The notes under the pieces were generated by a model. It was not told the DNA's origin. It did no database searches and was given only the letters and a program-made list of their open reading frames with translations. The translations under genes and the position numbers were made by a program. A DNA stretch of 64,000 nucleotides, taken from NCBI GenBank assembly GCA_963704975.1, contig CAVPIK010000034.1, positions 77,350 to 141,349 of the forward strand, given 5' to 3'. This DNA is from JAGNDO01 sp963704975. GTDB taxonomy: Bacteria > Chloroflexota > Anaerolineae > Caldilineales > Caldilineaceae. Shown here piece after piece: positions 10,305-21,749 of the stretch (position 1 is its first letter; every line of letters begins with the position of its first letter).

Positions 10305-10902
10305 ATGACCCAATCAAACTACGTCCTCGCCGAAGACCCGGCGGTCGATCTGGCGTTGGTCCAGGCGATGGCCGAGGAGTTGGAAGATTATCTGGTCAAG
10401 GATGATCTCTTCCGCCAGATGACCGTGCGCACCCCCGCCGGGGATCAGCGCCCCCAGATGTCCGGCAGCGATCTGCTCGTGCGTCTCCACCGCCTGCACG
10501 GGGAGCGGGACAAACTCACCCCGGCCCAGCAGACCGCCCTGGATCAGGTGCAGACCAGCGTGGATGCCACCATCCACAGCCTGCGCACCCGCTTTCTGGA
10601 GCGGCTGGAGCGGGACATGAAATCCCGGCTCAACAGCCTGCGCTGGTTTATCGACGACTGCCGCCAGGATCGAAAACGCTGCCGCAGCGAATTCCCCTAC
10701 GAGATTCGCAACCGGCAGCGGATTGAAGAAATTCTAAAAGTGTTGGGCGACGGACTTGGACGCCACCCTGGCCGCCCAACTACGCCAGATCGACGAACGC
10801 ATCCAATACATGACCGTGGCCGGCGACTTCATCTGGGACGAAAAGCTGCAACCCCTCTTCCCCCGGGGCGTTTATTGGTATCTGTACGTCTTGCCAAAGT
10901 GA
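10305..10902 (+). CDS. Unrecognised protein, about 198 residues (frame break near 10753)
   Basis: Begins MTQSNYVLAEDPAVDLALVQ and is predicted to be mostly helical and charged. There is no signal peptide or membrane segment. A clear break near 10753 moves the frame, after which it continues DATLAAQLRQIDERIQYMTV and ends near FPRGVYWYLYVLPK. The ending at 10902 is preferred because the alternative frame decays into Arg/Pro-rich shadow sequence. I recognise no domain. The gene faces the membrane protein at 10959-12495 tail to tail. The upstream region is AATCAACC-type short tandem repeat. Confidence 0.6.
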
Positions 10903-10933
10903 TGCGAGTTGCGAGATGCGAGTTGCCTGTGTC
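10903..10933. repeat. Short tandem repeat, GATGCGAGTTGC-like
   Basis: Repeats of GCGAGTT and GCGAGAT units between two convergent genes. They are part of the wider set of 7-8-base tandem repeats in this window. Confidence 0.6.
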
Positions 10934-10958
10934 GCAACCGCTAACTCGCATCTCACAT

Positions 10959-12495
10959 CTACTTAACCTCCGACATCATCTCCAGCCGCAGGTGACGGAA
11001 GACCGATTGGGCGGGTCCTGACGCCATGTACTCCACATCGGTGATGCGGCAATGGAGCACCGCCTCTTCGCCTTCCAGCCGGAAGGTCAGCCCTTTTTGG
11101 GCTTCCAACGGCTTGGGATCATCGGACTCCAGCTTGGACTGGTCCCACTCGCCGCTTTGGAAGAGATGGGGACTGAGCAGATGTTGGGTGCGGGTGGCGA
11201 TCTGGCTCTTCTCGAATAGCCACACCTCCAGCGCCGTGGCCGAGTCGGCGCTGCTCCCCGTGCTGAGTTTGCTCACGGCCATGCCCCCTTCCCCGACGTA
11301 GCCCCGCTCGCCCCGGTTGATCGACTTGGCAATCTCGAAGTCATCCCCAGCAAAAAACTCCGCCACAAAATAACCTTCCTGATCTGGCGAAAAACGCACG
11401 GATGGGGCCGGGGCCGCTTTTTGTGTTTTGGCCGACGCGCCTTGATTGCCCTCACCGCCAAACGCATTGCTCAACCGCCCGCCCAAACCGGATAGCCCGG
11501 CCAAGCCGCCCATCACCGAGCTGGACCGTTCCGGCTCATCCCGGCGTCGTTGATCGACCTGGGCTGGGGGAAGCGGATCCAGGTCCATCATCTCGTCGTC
11601 ATCAACGTCATCGCTGGGGAGGGGAGCTGGGGGCGGTTCGGCGTCAAAGTCTGCGACCGGCCCGATGGGGTGGAAGGGATCGCCCTGGATCTGCGGGGCG
11701 GCGGGGCGGCGGCTGCCTTTGTAGTCTTGATGAAAGATGTAGTCTGCGTCGTGGTTTGCGGGTGTGGGGGCAACAGAAGCTGGCGCAGGGGTTGGGACAG
11801 AAACTGGGCTTGGCTCTGGGGGGAGGGGGGCTCGGATGCTTCCAGCGCTTGGGAAGTTCGGCCCCACCGCGTCCGCCGGGACGCGGGCCGGATTGTAGGT
11901 GCGGCCAAAGGCGTCCCGGTTCTGTGCCGAGGAGCGGGCCAGTCGATAGGCAATGTACCCGCCGCCCAGGATCAGCACGGCCCCGGCCAAAACCAGCGCC
12001 AAGGGACCGGCCAGATCCGACAGTAAATTGCCAAGTCCACTGCCGTCTGCTTCGGATGGGGCGGTTGCCTCCTGGGGCACAGCAGTCGGGGCTACCGTCG
12101 GCACCGCTTCGGCGACTGCTCCTTGGCCGATACCCGGGGAACTGGGGGGGATTCCTGCGGAAAGATAGAGCAAGCTCGACCGTTTGGTGCTGCTTTCCGT
12201 CCCCAGCTTGGCCAGCGCAACCATCACCAGGCTGCCGGGGTCTTCGTCCGGCCCGGCCAGCTCGGCAAGCCGAGTCTTGGGCCGTGTCCAGATCGCTGGT
12301 GGCCGCATAGGCTTCGGCGATGGTCTGGACATAGTCAATTTTGGCCTGTTCGCTCAGATCCTGGGGCAAAGCATTGATCCACGTCACCGCCAACGGTCCC
12401 CAGCCCAGGCCCAGACCGACAGCTAATCCAAGCCCCAGGGCGATCAGAATGCCCAGAATCAGCAGGCGTTGGTTTGGTTGATTGGTGGTCTGCAT
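10959..12495 (-). CDS. Two-segment membrane protein of unknown function (frame break near 12290)
   Basis: Starts MQTTNQPNQRLLILGILIAL, so the N-terminus is a membrane anchor rich in Leu and Gly. A short region follows (SEQAKIDYVQTIAEAYAATS) that resembles the N-terminal part of many Chloroflexota envelope proteins. After a frame break near 12290 it continues TRLAELAGPDEDPGSLVMVA. A Pro/Thr-rich linker, a second membrane segment (LAGPLALVLAGAVLILGGGY), another Pro-rich cytosolic linker and a conserved-looking C-terminal domain follow (FSPDQEGYFVAEFFAGDDFE to the end). Total is about 515 residues. Function is unknown. It follows manC on the same strand with a gap of about 50 bases, so co-transcription is possible. 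Confidence 0.65.
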
Positions 12496-12542
12496 ATCGT
12501 TCTCCCGCACAGTTTGAATTGGATGCTATGACGAAACGGGCC

Positions 12543-13625
12543 TTAGCACAAGGTATCCCGCTGCTGTTCTTGCAACATCTCCACGATCTTCTTCACCTTC
12601 TGCATCTGCTTTTTGGGGCCGATGAGCAGGGCGTCGGGCGTGTCCACCACCACCATGTCTTCCAGGCCGATCAGGGCGATGAGGCGGTCGCCGCCATAGA
12701 CGATGTTGCGCACGCTGTCCAGGGCCAGCACATCGCCCCGGGCGATGATGTTGTCGTGGGCGTCCTTGGGCAGCACATCTTCCAAGGCGTCCCAACTGCC
12801 CACGTCGTTCCAGCCCGCTTCCAGGGGGACCATGGCCACCTGTTTGGCCCCTTCCATGATGCCATAGTCGATGCTGACCCCGTCCAGGCCACCCCACACC
12901 TCTCGCAGCACCCGGTCGGCCTCGGCGGCGTCTGCCCCAGCCTGGGCGGTGGCGATGGTCTGCAAGCCGGCATAGAGGTCGGGAAGTTGTCGGGCCACCT
13001 CTTCCAACATGCGATCGACCCGAAAGACGAAGATACCCCCATTCCAGAAGTAGCCCCCATCATTCAAAAAAGCCCGGGCTGTGGCCAAATTGGGCTTTTC
13101 CAAGAAGCGATCCACCCGAAAGACGGGTACTTTGCCTGCCACATCCAGATTTTTCCCGGCTTTGATGTAGCCATAGCCCGTGTGGGGCAGGGTGGGGGTG
13201 ATGCCCAAAGTGACCAAATAGCCGGCCTGGGCGGCCTGCTCGGCCTCGGCCAGGGCGGTTTGGAAGCCGGGGATGTCCGGGATGACATGGTCCGCGGGCA
13301 GGATGGCCAAGACCGCGTCCGGGTCTTGGCGCTGAAGGGCGATGCAGGCCAGACCGATGGCCGGGGCGGTGTTGCGCCCGCTGGGTTCGGCCAAAATGTG
13401 GGCGGCGGGCATCTCTGGCAGTTGTTCGGCGGTCAAATTCGCATAGCGACTGCCTGTGACCACGTACAGTTGGGTCGGCGGCACCAGTCCGGCCAGGCGA
13501 TCCGCCGTGGCCTGGATCATGGTGCGCCCGGTGCCGGTGATGTCGGAGAACTGCTTGGGGTTGGCTTGGCGGCTACGGGGCCACAATCGGGTCCCCACAC
13601 CACCGGCTAAAATTGCTGCATACAT
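12543..13625 (-). CDS. manC: Mannose-1-phosphate guanylyltransferase
   Basis: Makes GDP-mannose from mannose-1-phosphate and GTP for cell-surface glycan synthesis. The 360-residue protein opens with the nucleotidyltransferase signature AAILAGGVGTRLWPRSRQ, followed by NPKQF. It has ILPADHVI, the sugar-binding block FLEKPNLATARAFL, and WNGGIFVFR. It lacks the C-terminal isomerase half of the bifunctional enzymes, so only the transferase is encoded. It is intact, lies 38 bases after dprA on the same strand, and precedes an unknown membrane protein. Other hexose-1-phosphate nucleotidyltransferases are possible, but the motifs match the mannose type. Confidence 0.92.
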   Translation of the reverse strand: MYAAILAGGVGTRLWPRSRQANPKQFSDITGTGRTMIQATADRLAGLVPPTQLYVVTGSRYANLTAEQLPEMPAAHILAEPSGRNTAPAIGLACIALQRQDPDAVLAILPADHVIPDIPGFQTALAEAEQAAQAGYLVTLGITPTLPHTGYGYIKAGKNLDVAGKVPVFRVDRFLEKPNLATARAFLNDGGYFWNGGIFVFRVDRMLEEVARQLPDLYAGLQTIATAQAGADAAEADRVLREVWGGLDGVSIDYGIMEGAKQVAMVPLEAGWNDVGSWDALEDVLPKDAHDNIIARGDVLALDSVRNIVYGGDRLIALIGLEDMVVVDTPDALLIGPKKQMQKVKKIVEMLQEQQRDTLC

Positions 13626-13663
13626 AGTTTGCTCCTCGTTGAGTCTGATGGGATGGATACGTA

Positions 13664-14755
13664 TTATCCCCTCACATATCGCATAGTCCCCACTTGGCGC
13701 ACCAGCCCTTTTAGTTCCATGATGGCTAGAAGGCCGGTGACTTGCTGTGGGGGGAGGGTGGCCCGGCGCACGATGTCGTCCACGTGGCTGGGTTCTTGGG
13801 AAAGTTGGTCCAACAGAGCTTGCTCCAATGGATTCGTGGGCACCTGTCTTTGGGCGGCGGACTGCTCGTGGATGCGGGTCATGTTCAATTCATCCAGAAT
13901 GCTGGTCAGCATGTCGTCCACGGAGAGCAGGGGGGTGGCCCCATTGCGGATCAGTTCGTTGCAGCCCACGCTGCCGGGGTGGAAGATGCTGCCGGGGACG
14001 GCGAAGACCTCCCGGCCTTGCTCAAGGGCAAACTTGGCGGTGATCAGCGCCCCGCTGGTCTGGCCGGCCTCCACCACCACCACGCCCCGGCTCAACCCGC
14101 TGATGATGCGGTTGCGGGGCGGAAAGTTGCGGGCATCCGGGCGGGTGCCCAGGGCATACTCGCTGATCACCGCGCCGCTGTGCATGATGGCTTCGCCCAT
14201 GCGCCGGTTCTGTTGGGGATAGAGCTGGTCCACCCCGCTGCCCAACACGGCCAGGGTGCGCCCACCGGCATCCAGGGCGGCTTGATGGGCCACGGCATCC
14301 ACCCCAAGGGCCAGTCCGCTGACCACGGTGATGCCGTTGCGGGCCAATTCTGTGGCCAGGGTGTTGGCCACTTCTCGGCCATAGGCGCTGGCCCGTCGGG
14401 TGCCCACCACGGCCACGGCCCAGCGATCTTCCGGCACCAGGGTTCCCCGCACAAAGAGCACGGGGGGCGGATTGGGGCTGCTGCGCAGGTTTTGCGGATA
14501 GTCAGCGTCGTCCCAGGTCAGCACTGTGGCATCCGAGCGCTCGACCTTGGCCCATTCGGCGGCCAGATCCAAGGTGCGCCGGGTCTGGAGCAGACTTTCC
14601 AGGCTGCGCCGATCCAGGCCGGCGGCTTGCAGTTGGTGGATAGGGGCTTTCCAGGCAGCTTCGATGGACTGGCAGACGTCCAGCAGGGCGGAGAGACGGG
14701 TGGGGCCGATGCCCGATACCTGGTTGAAGGCGATCCAATACGCTTTGGGGTGCAT
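13664..14755 (-). CDS. dprA: DNA processing protein DprA
   Basis: Loads RecA on incoming single-stranded DNA during natural transformation. The N-terminal region resembles a helix-hairpin-helix segment (FNQVSGIGPTRLSALLDV). The Rossmann-like core follows with AVVGTRRASAYGREVA, VVSGLALGVDAVAHQAAL, GSGVDQLYPQQNRRM and VVVVEAGQTSGALITA. A winged-helix-like C-terminal domain ends the protein (LLDQLSQEPSHVDDIVRRAT). The protein is 363 residues and intact. The start at MHPKAYW is chosen over an upstream ATG because it matches the family's length. Presence does not prove competence. Confidence 0.93.
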   Translation of the reverse strand: MHPKAYWIAFNQVSGIGPTRLSALLDVCQSIEAAWKAPIHQLQAAGLDRRSLESLLQTRRTLDLAAEWAKVERSDATVLTWDDADYPQNLRSSPNPPPVLFVRGTLVPEDRWAVAVVGTRRASAYGREVANTLATELARNGITVVSGLALGVDAVAHQAALDAGGRTLAVLGSGVDQLYPQQNRRMGEAIMHSGAVISEYALGTRPDARNFPPRNRIISGLSRGVVVVEAGQTSGALITAKFALEQGREVFAVPGSIFHPGSVGCNELIRNGATPLLSVDDMLTSILDELNMTRIHEQSAAQRQVPTNPLEQALLDQLSQEPSHVDDIVRRATLPPQQVTGLLAIMELKGLVRQVGTMRYVRG

Positions 14756-14867
14756 AGGCGGCTTCCGAGGGGTCGATGGGCCGATGGGCCAGAGGGTGAG
14801 GCAAGGTGTATGGTTCGAGAATACTGTACCCGTGGGCAATTGTCAAACAGAGCGGTTTAACTTCACT

Positions 14868-14942
14868 GTAGGGGTTTGGGTGGGCGGCGGACGAAATCTG
14901 CCATAACACAGAATTTCGTCCGCCGCCCACCCAAACCCCTAC
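14868..14942. terminator. Large perfect hairpin between rimM and dprA
   Basis: Arms of about 30 bases starting GTAGGGGTTTGGGTGGGCGG pair perfectly around a loop of about 14 bases. The stem begins four bases after the rimM stop. It is probably a terminator, although the stem is far longer than needed. Its outer sequence GTAGGGGTTTG.GTGG is shared with the hairpin at 38203-38281. Confidence 0.75.
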
Positions 14943-14945
14943 CTA

Positions 14946-15569
14946 TTACTCATCCTCTTCCAGCAAGCCGGGCAACAGGTCCACGATGATCAGGCCGGCG
15001 GCCACATCCACCGTGCGGATGACCTGGGCGATGGCGGGGAGCAGGATTTCCTTGCCCTTGTTCACCCCGTCGGCCGGGGCAATCAGATAGACATCGTTGG
15101 CCCCGGTGGCCAGCACGTCGGTCACTTTGCCCAACAGCCGACCTTCGCCGGTCTGCACGGTCAGCCCCAGCAGATCGTGGATCCAGAAGGTGTCCTCGTC
15201 CAGCTCGGCGGCGTCCGCTTCGGGCAAGAAGAGCCACGTGCCCCGCAACTCCTCTGCCGCCTGGCGGCTGTTGACCCCATCAAGCATGGCCAGGACGTGG
15301 CCCTTGTGGGGGCGGGACGACAGAATTTCCTTCGAGGTCAGCTTGGTCCCCAGCAAGAGAGTCACGCCCGGGTCAAAGCGCTCCGGGAAATCCGTGTGGC
15401 TGTCGATCTTGACTTCGCCCCGGTTGGCATGGGGACCGACGATCTGCCCGATGATCAAATAGCCGTCTGGGATATGCACCGGGCGGTTGCGGTGGGTGAA
15501 GACGGCGGTGGACTTGGCGGCTCTGTTGGGTTTGCTTGGTGCTGGGCTCATGGGAATTTCAGTTTTCAT
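14946..15569 (-). CDS. rimM: Ribosome maturation factor RimM
   Basis: Helps assemble the 30S subunit by binding S19. The N-terminal RimM domain begins YLIIGQIVGPHANRGEVKID, and the C-terminal PRC-barrel half contains FWIHDLLGLTV and ANDVYLI. It closes with the usual LLPAIAQVIRTVDV. The start at MKTEIP (15569) or at MSPAP (15551) is uncertain, since neither has a good ribosome binding site. It follows ffh, rpsP and khpA on the same strand, the common bacterial order. A terminator-like hairpin sits upstream, so read-through or a separate promoter may set its level. Confidence 0.92.
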   Translation of the reverse strand: MKTEIPMSPAPSKPNRAAKSTAVFTHRNRPVHIPDGYLIIGQIVGPHANRGEVKIDSHTDFPERFDPGVTLLLGTKLTSKEILSSRPHKGHVLAMLDGVNSRQAAEELRGTWLFLPEADAAELDEDTFWIHDLLGLTVQTGEGRLLGKVTDVLATGANDVYLIAPADGVNKGKEILLPAIAQVIRTVDVAAGLIIVDLLPGLLEEDE

Positions 15570-15579
15570 GGTTTGTCGT

Positions 15580-15607
15580 GTAGAGACGCAAAATCTTGCG
15601 TCTCTAC
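15580..15607. repeat. Palindrome GTAGAGACGCAA...TTGCGTCTCTAC
   Basis: A near-perfect 12-bp stem just upstream of the rimM start. From general knowledge, this dispersed palindrome type is also common in cyanobacterial genomes. Confidence 0.7.
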
Positions 15608-15643
15608 GGGGTTGTTTTCTTGATTTCTTTGCATCTGCGATAC

Positions 15644-15683
15644 ACAAAAGCAGCGGAAGAGGAAACCTCTCCGCTGCTTTTGT
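15644..15683. terminator. Hairpin between khpA and rimM
   Basis: Stem ACAAAAGCAGCGG...CCGCTGCTTTTGT with inner GAGG/CCTC pairing and T-rich flanks on both strands. It fits an intrinsic terminator after khpA. Confidence 0.7.
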
Positions 15684-15731
15684 AGGATGCGTGGCGTTTT
15701 GGACGGCAGGCGGACCAGGCGACAAACAGAC

Positions 15732-15959
15732 TCAGGCGATCTTGAGGATCACCTGGTTGTCATCGTTGGGGGACGCAGCCCGCAGCACATCGCGCATGGC
15801 GTTGGCCACTCGTCCACCCTTGCCGATCACTCGGCCCATGTCTTCCTGCGCAACGTTCAGCCGGATCACAGTGGTGCGGTGAGACTGGCGAACCGAAACC
15901 TCAACGGCCTCCGGCTCTTCAACCAGGGATTCAGCCAGGAATTTGACTAGCTTTTCCAT
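15732..15959 (-). CDS. khpA: KH-domain RNA-binding protein KhpA
   Basis: A 75-residue single KH-domain protein starting MEKLVKFLAESLVEEPEAVE. It contains the GxxG RNA-binding loop VIGKGGRVANAMRDVL and ends in DDNQVILKIA. KhpA partners KhpB/Jag and affects cell division and small-RNA biology in other bacteria. It is placed between rpsP and rimM as in many genomes. Start 15959 is chosen over an upstream in-frame Met because the family begins at MEKL. Confidence 0.93.
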   Translation of the reverse strand: MEKLVKFLAESLVEEPEAVEVSVRQSHRTTVIRLNVAQEDMGRVIGKGGRVANAMRDVLRAASPNDDNQVILKIA

Positions 15960-16018
15960 GAGTGTGCCTTTCGTCTTGTGGAACCAGAACCATCCGGGTA
16001 AGCGCATGTCGGCCTGAA

Positions 16019-16309
16019 CTAGGCGACTGCTTCGGCCTCGACCGCAAAGGGAATCCGCTGGTTGTTCTCGTTGAGATTACCAACACGACGCAGCAGACGG
16101 GCAACGGCTTCGCTGGGCTGTGCACCCACACTCAGCCAATAATCGGCTCGCTCCTGGTCGATCTTCAGGGTTTCCGGCTCGGTTCGGGCATTGAAATGGC
16201 CCAAGTTTTCAATAAATCGTCCATCCCGAGGGGAGGTGACTTCGGTGACGACGATACGATAGGTCGGTTGTTTTTTGGCGCCCATACGGCGCAGGCGAAT
16301 TCGAACCAC
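16019..16309 (-). CDS. rpsP: 30S ribosomal protein S16
   Basis: A 96-residue protein starting MVRIRLRRMGAKKQPTYRIV, the standard S16 N-terminus. SPRDGRFIENLGHFNA and a helical stretch ERADYWLSVGAQPSEAVARL follow. It is an intact core ribosomal component. It lies downstream of ffh and upstream of khpA, the usual order. Confidence 0.97.
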   Translation of the reverse strand: MVRIRLRRMGAKKQPTYRIVVTEVTSPRDGRFIENLGHFNARTEPETLKIDQERADYWLSVGAQPSEAVARLLRRVGNLNENNQRIPFAVEAEAVA

Positions 16310-16437
16310 GTTTGTTCAACTCCTTGGTGTCTAGATAAAAATGTTCAAAGGACGGTCTTTATGACCGGTACGATCTAGTTAGTTTACTACAAAAAAGGAT
16401 TTTGCCGCAATTGGCATAGGGGCTAACCGATACCTGG

Positions 16438-17812
<1,375 letters not shown>

Positions 17813-17990
17813 ATCCCTGTACGATCAAAAAACCACAATAAATCCATCGGTACACACAAAATCACGCCTTCGAGGAAGATCTTCCTGACAGACCGTCCCA
17901 CCAGGCGCGCAATGGTTTGATTTTACTGTAAATGGGTCTTCGGGTCAAATACTGGGGCCACCGGGCGTGATCCAAAACCCCGGTCAACCC

Positions 17991-20025
17991 TCATGGCAGA
18001 GGCGTCGGGGTGAGGGTCGGAGCCGTGGTTGGGGCGGTGGTCGGGACAGGCGTTTGGGTTGGCGGGATGGGCGTTGCCGTGGGGGGAACGGGGGTAGCCG
18101 TGGGGGGCACAACCGTCGGCGTCTGAGTTGGAACCGGGGTCGGGGTCAGGGTGGCGGTCTCGGTGGACGCCGCTTTGGTGGCCGCTGACGTGGGTGTGGC
18201 CGTCGCTGGCACAGCCGTCGGGGGCAAAGCTGTCGGCGTGGACGTACTCGCCGCCGCGGTGCGGTGTGGCCGTTGGCAGATCGGTCGGCGTGGCCGATGG
18301 CGCGACCGTATTCGTGTTGGTGGGGGTGCTGCTGGGCACGTTCGTTGCTGTGGCCTCTGGCAGTGGCGTCGAAGTGGGCGCGACCGTTGCCCCAGGGGAT
18401 GTAGGCGTAGCGCTTGGCTGCGCCGCCACCCCTGTGGCCGTCGGAATCGGTGTGGGGGTGAGGGTGAGTGTTGCTGTCACCCCGCCGGTTGATGTCGCCA
18501 CAGGCGTCGCGGTCAAAGTTGCCGCGGAAGTTGCCGTGGGCACGGGTGACGGTGTCTTGGTGGGCAACGCCGTCGCTGTGGCGGATGGTTCATCTGTCGC
18601 CGTGGGCGTTGGGATGGGGGTCTCTGTCGCCTCAACCGTCGGTGTGCTGGTGGGTGAGCTTGTTGATGTGCTGGTCGATGTGCTGGTCGCCGTATGGGTG
18701 GGCGTGCGGGTCGGCACCGGCGTGGCTGTGGCCGGCGGTGCGGGCACGTAGAGAATGTTACCGGTGTTGATCTGGGGGCCGGGCAGGCAGTTGACGCTGC
18801 GCAACTTGGCCATGCTGACACCGACTCGCGCAGCCAAACCGCTCAGCGTATCCCCGGCCTGGATTCGATAGCCGACCCATCCGCCCGGCACGACGATGTG
18901 GCAAGCGGCTTGGGAAAGCCCTGTGGCCGTCGGAATGGGGGTGGGGCTGGGCGTCGGTGTCTCTTCCACCACAACCGCGGCACCTTCAACGGGCTGGACT
19001 GTGGGGGTGGCGGTAGGTGTGGGGGTTGGCGTGGGCGGCGGGGCCAACACCTTGATCGCCTTAGCCTGCAAAATCGTTTCTTCGCCGACCGTTGCCTGGC
19101 CGTCCGGGCCAAGCAGGAGGTTGGGCACGATCTGATACCAAATTTTGACCCGAGACAAGGGCACAACATCGCCGTCCACGGTCATGGGTAGCCGTTCCAG
19201 GGCGTCCAAGCTGGGCAAATAGCTGTTCTCAAAGGTCATAAACCCGGCCATAAACTTGCTCGGCGACACGGCCCCCAGGTAGATTCCCTCCAAGGTGGTC
19301 TCAATAATTTGAGGCTTTTCCTCTTCAAGCTGACGCAGGGCGGCGGCCTCCACTTCAAGCACCTGCTCTTCGGCTTGGCGATCCAGCACGATCTGGCGCA
19401 TATCGTCCGGGGCCAGGATCACCGCCTGCTGGCGCAACCACTGTTTGATGGGGTAGGTGAGATCCCCGGGAATGGCCGCCTGCGAGGCGACCACCAGGCC
19501 GGAACCGCTGATGATCACCAGCATCAACAGGGCCAGGGCGATGGGGGCCAGCCGCATGGCTGTCGGGTTGACCAACGGCGCAATCAGCGCTTGTACCCGG
19601 TCCCAGAAGGTGGGGCGGGGCACTGGCGCTGAAACCGGGCGTGGGGCCACATGATGTGGACGTACAGCCCGGACTGGGCTTCCCTGGGCTGATTCCAACG
19701 AGGGCGGCTCCACAATGACCGCCGGGATCGGTGGCGCTACGACTGCTTTTTCCAACGCTTCCACCTCGGCACGGTAGGCCGTGCCTTCGGTGGCGACGGC
19801 TTGCATGAAGGTGGCTTTGGCACGGGCGCGTGGTGGGGGCAATGGGGCAAGGTGTTCTTGCCGGGCAACGAATGTCACGTCCAGCAGTTGGCTCAACTCA
19901 GGTTGATATTTGGACGGATAGGAACTGATGATCAGGTCGATCGGCTCGCCTCGAACCATGCGATCGACCGCTTGATCCAGAATCTGCTCCATCTCTGGGT
20001 TGGGGTTGGGCTGTTGGCTGTCCAT
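17991..20025 (-). CDS. Membrane-anchored LysM protein with Thr/Pro-rich tail, probable sigma-factor partner (frame break near 18255)
   Basis: Follows the ECF sigma gene by about 50 bases. The cytosolic N-terminal part of about 150 residues (MDSQQPNPNPEMEQILDQAV, ELSQLLDVTFVAR) is the sort of segment that could hold a sigma factor. One membrane helix follows (LAPIALALLMLVIISGSGLV), then IPGDLTYPIKQWLRQ, which resembles the DUF5667 type. A LysM domain (YRIQAGDTLSGLAARVGVS) and a long Thr/Pro/Ala-rich stalk end the protein. A frame break near 18255 hides the last part, which ends TAPTLTPTPLP at 17991. The start at 20025 is preferred over 20043 because AGAGAAGAG precedes it. The architecture suggests cell-wall sensing, an inference. 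Confidence 0.7.
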
Positions 20026-20076
20026 AAACTCTTCTCTAGACATGTCTAGACATGCTGTCGTCGGATAAGTGTCGGA

Positions 20077-20677
20077 TTATTCATTGTCGTGCTCTAGCAG
20101 GCGACGTAGGTTCGACACAGCACGATACTGTAAGGCTTTGATTGCACCTTCAGTTTTGTCCAGCAGGGTAGCAACTTCGGTAATACTGTACCCCTCAAGA
20201 AAACGCAGGCTGACCACTGATGCCTGCTCATCGGTTAGGCGGGCGATGGCCCTGCGCAGATTATCCGCGTCCCACTGGCGCTCTGCGGTTTGGGCCGGCC
20301 CCTCCTCTTTTGTGACGAGGTCGGGGGCGTCGTCGATGGACAAATAGGTGGCTCTGCCCCGTTTTCGATATGTATCGATGACCAGATTGTGGGCGATACG
20401 ATAGAGCCAACCCGAAAAAGAGCTATGCCACGCCTTCTCCTTGCGGATGGCTTCCAGCATTTTCAAAAATACTTGGGCGGTCAGATCTTCGGCCAGGGTG
20501 GGATCGCCGATGCGCCGATAGATGTACGCAAAGATACGCTCCTCGTAGAGATCGTAGATCTCTTCGAGAGCGGCTTCGTCAAAGACTCCGAGCCCGTTCC
20601 AGCAATTCTAGTTCGCTGGCGGCGGTCTCCGGGCTGGCCGGGTTAGGTTGCGTTGAGATCGATGGCCCGCTATTCAT
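20077..20677 (-). CDS. ECF-type RNA polymerase sigma factor (frame break near 20590)
   Basis: Reads MNSGPSISTQPNPASPETAA to residue 29 or so. After one extra base near 20590 it becomes FDEAALEEIYDLYEERIFAY, sigma region 2, with YIYRRIGDPTLAEDLTAQVF and WLYRIAHNLVIDTYRKR. Region 4 is LRRAIARLTDEQASVVSLRF then GYSITEVATLLDKTEGAIKA. About 200 residues in total, normal for group IV sigma factors. The neighbour downstream is a membrane protein likely to regulate it. Target promoters are unknown. A CATGTCTAGACATG palindrome lies between the two genes. Confidence 0.88.
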
Positions 20678-20909
20678 AAGGACGCAAGTGGTGGCGATAA
20701 ATGACGGCCACTTTTGCAAAAAACAGACATCTCTGCAAATTGGGTGGCTGAGTTCGATGAGGAATGGGATTCTTGGCTATCGACGATGGGTGGAATGGGC
20801 GCAGCCGAGAAAGCGTCTGGCGTTTTGGGCGGGAAAGTTAAACTGCCTGCATTACCATCTGCATTGACCAAAGGGCTGGATGGATCCCCAAGCCTGGGGA
20901 TCGGAAATG

Positions 20910-21521
20910 TTAGGAATCCTTCTGGTTTCGAGTCTGGGAATAGACTTCGACCATGCGTTGAATGGCCGTCACGTTGGTGAAAATGGCCAAGATCCAGAGC
21001 ACGGGCTGCATCCAGCCAAAGAGCAAGCCCACAATGAGCAAGATCACCCGTTCTGGGCGCTGCAACACGCCAACTTTGCATTCAAAGTTGAGGGCTTCGG
21101 CTCGGGCTCGGGTATAGCTGACCATAAACGAGCCAATCAACGCGACGGTCAATAGCACGATCTCGATGCCGCCGCTTTGGGCTTGGGTGGTCGTCATTAC
21201 GGTGACATAGTGGAACACCAGGGCCAGCAGGGTCAAACTTTCGGAGTACCGATCCAGGGTGCTGTCCCAAAAAGCGCCAAAGGAGCTGACCTGGTTGGTC
21301 TGGCGGGCCAAGGAGCCGTCCAGCATGTCAAAAAGGGCGGCGATGATCAGGACAAGTCCGCCCCAGTGCAATTGACCCACGAGAAGAAGTGCCGCCGAGA
21401 TAGCCGTTAAAAAGAAGCCCAGGGAGGTCAAATTGTTGGGGGTAATGCCTGTCCCTTGCAGATGGAGAATGATCGCTGTGACAGGGCCAGCCAACAATTG
21501 ACGTCCGATTTTTGAAATCAT
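20910..21521 (-). CDS. CDP-alcohol phosphatidyltransferase family membrane protein
   Basis: Integral membrane enzyme transferring a phosphatidyl or similar group from a CDP-alcohol. The catalytic motif DMLDGSLARQTNQVSSFGAF continues WDSTLD, matching D-x2-DG-x2-AR-x8-G-x3-D-x3-D. Several hydrophobic segments surround it (SLGFFLTAISAALLLVGQL, VILLIVGLLFGWMQPVLWIL). About 203 residues. The ATG at 21521 is chosen because GGAGAAGTGGGG precedes it. A GTG 42 bases upstream is also in frame. The acceptor (inositol phosphate, glycerol phosphate or another) cannot be told from sequence. Confidence 0.88.
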   Translation of the reverse strand: MISKIGRQLLAGPVTAIILHLQGTGITPNNLTSLGFFLTAISAALLLVGQLHWGGLVLIIAALFDMLDGSLARQTNQVSSFGAFWDSTLDRYSESLTLLALVFHYVTVMTTTQAQSGGIEIVLLTVALIGSFMVSYTRARAEALNFECKVGVLQRPERVILLIVGLLFGWMQPVLWILAIFTNVTAIQRMVEVYSQTRNQKDS

Positions 21522-21749
21522 CCCCACTTCTCCACACGAATCTATCCAACTTTTTTGAACCACCTATGAATTGCCATAATCTATTTACGGTCTATCTTAC
21601 ACATAGGTTCACGGATAGTCAAAGACCAAGTTGAAGGGTGAGCGTTTGGGCCAAAGGACAGTCGCCATGAACTGGCTATTGCATCCACTTTCAGAAAGTG
21701 ATAGAGTGAAGGGGCCTCTCAACGAAACTATCTATTCGCGGTGACAACC

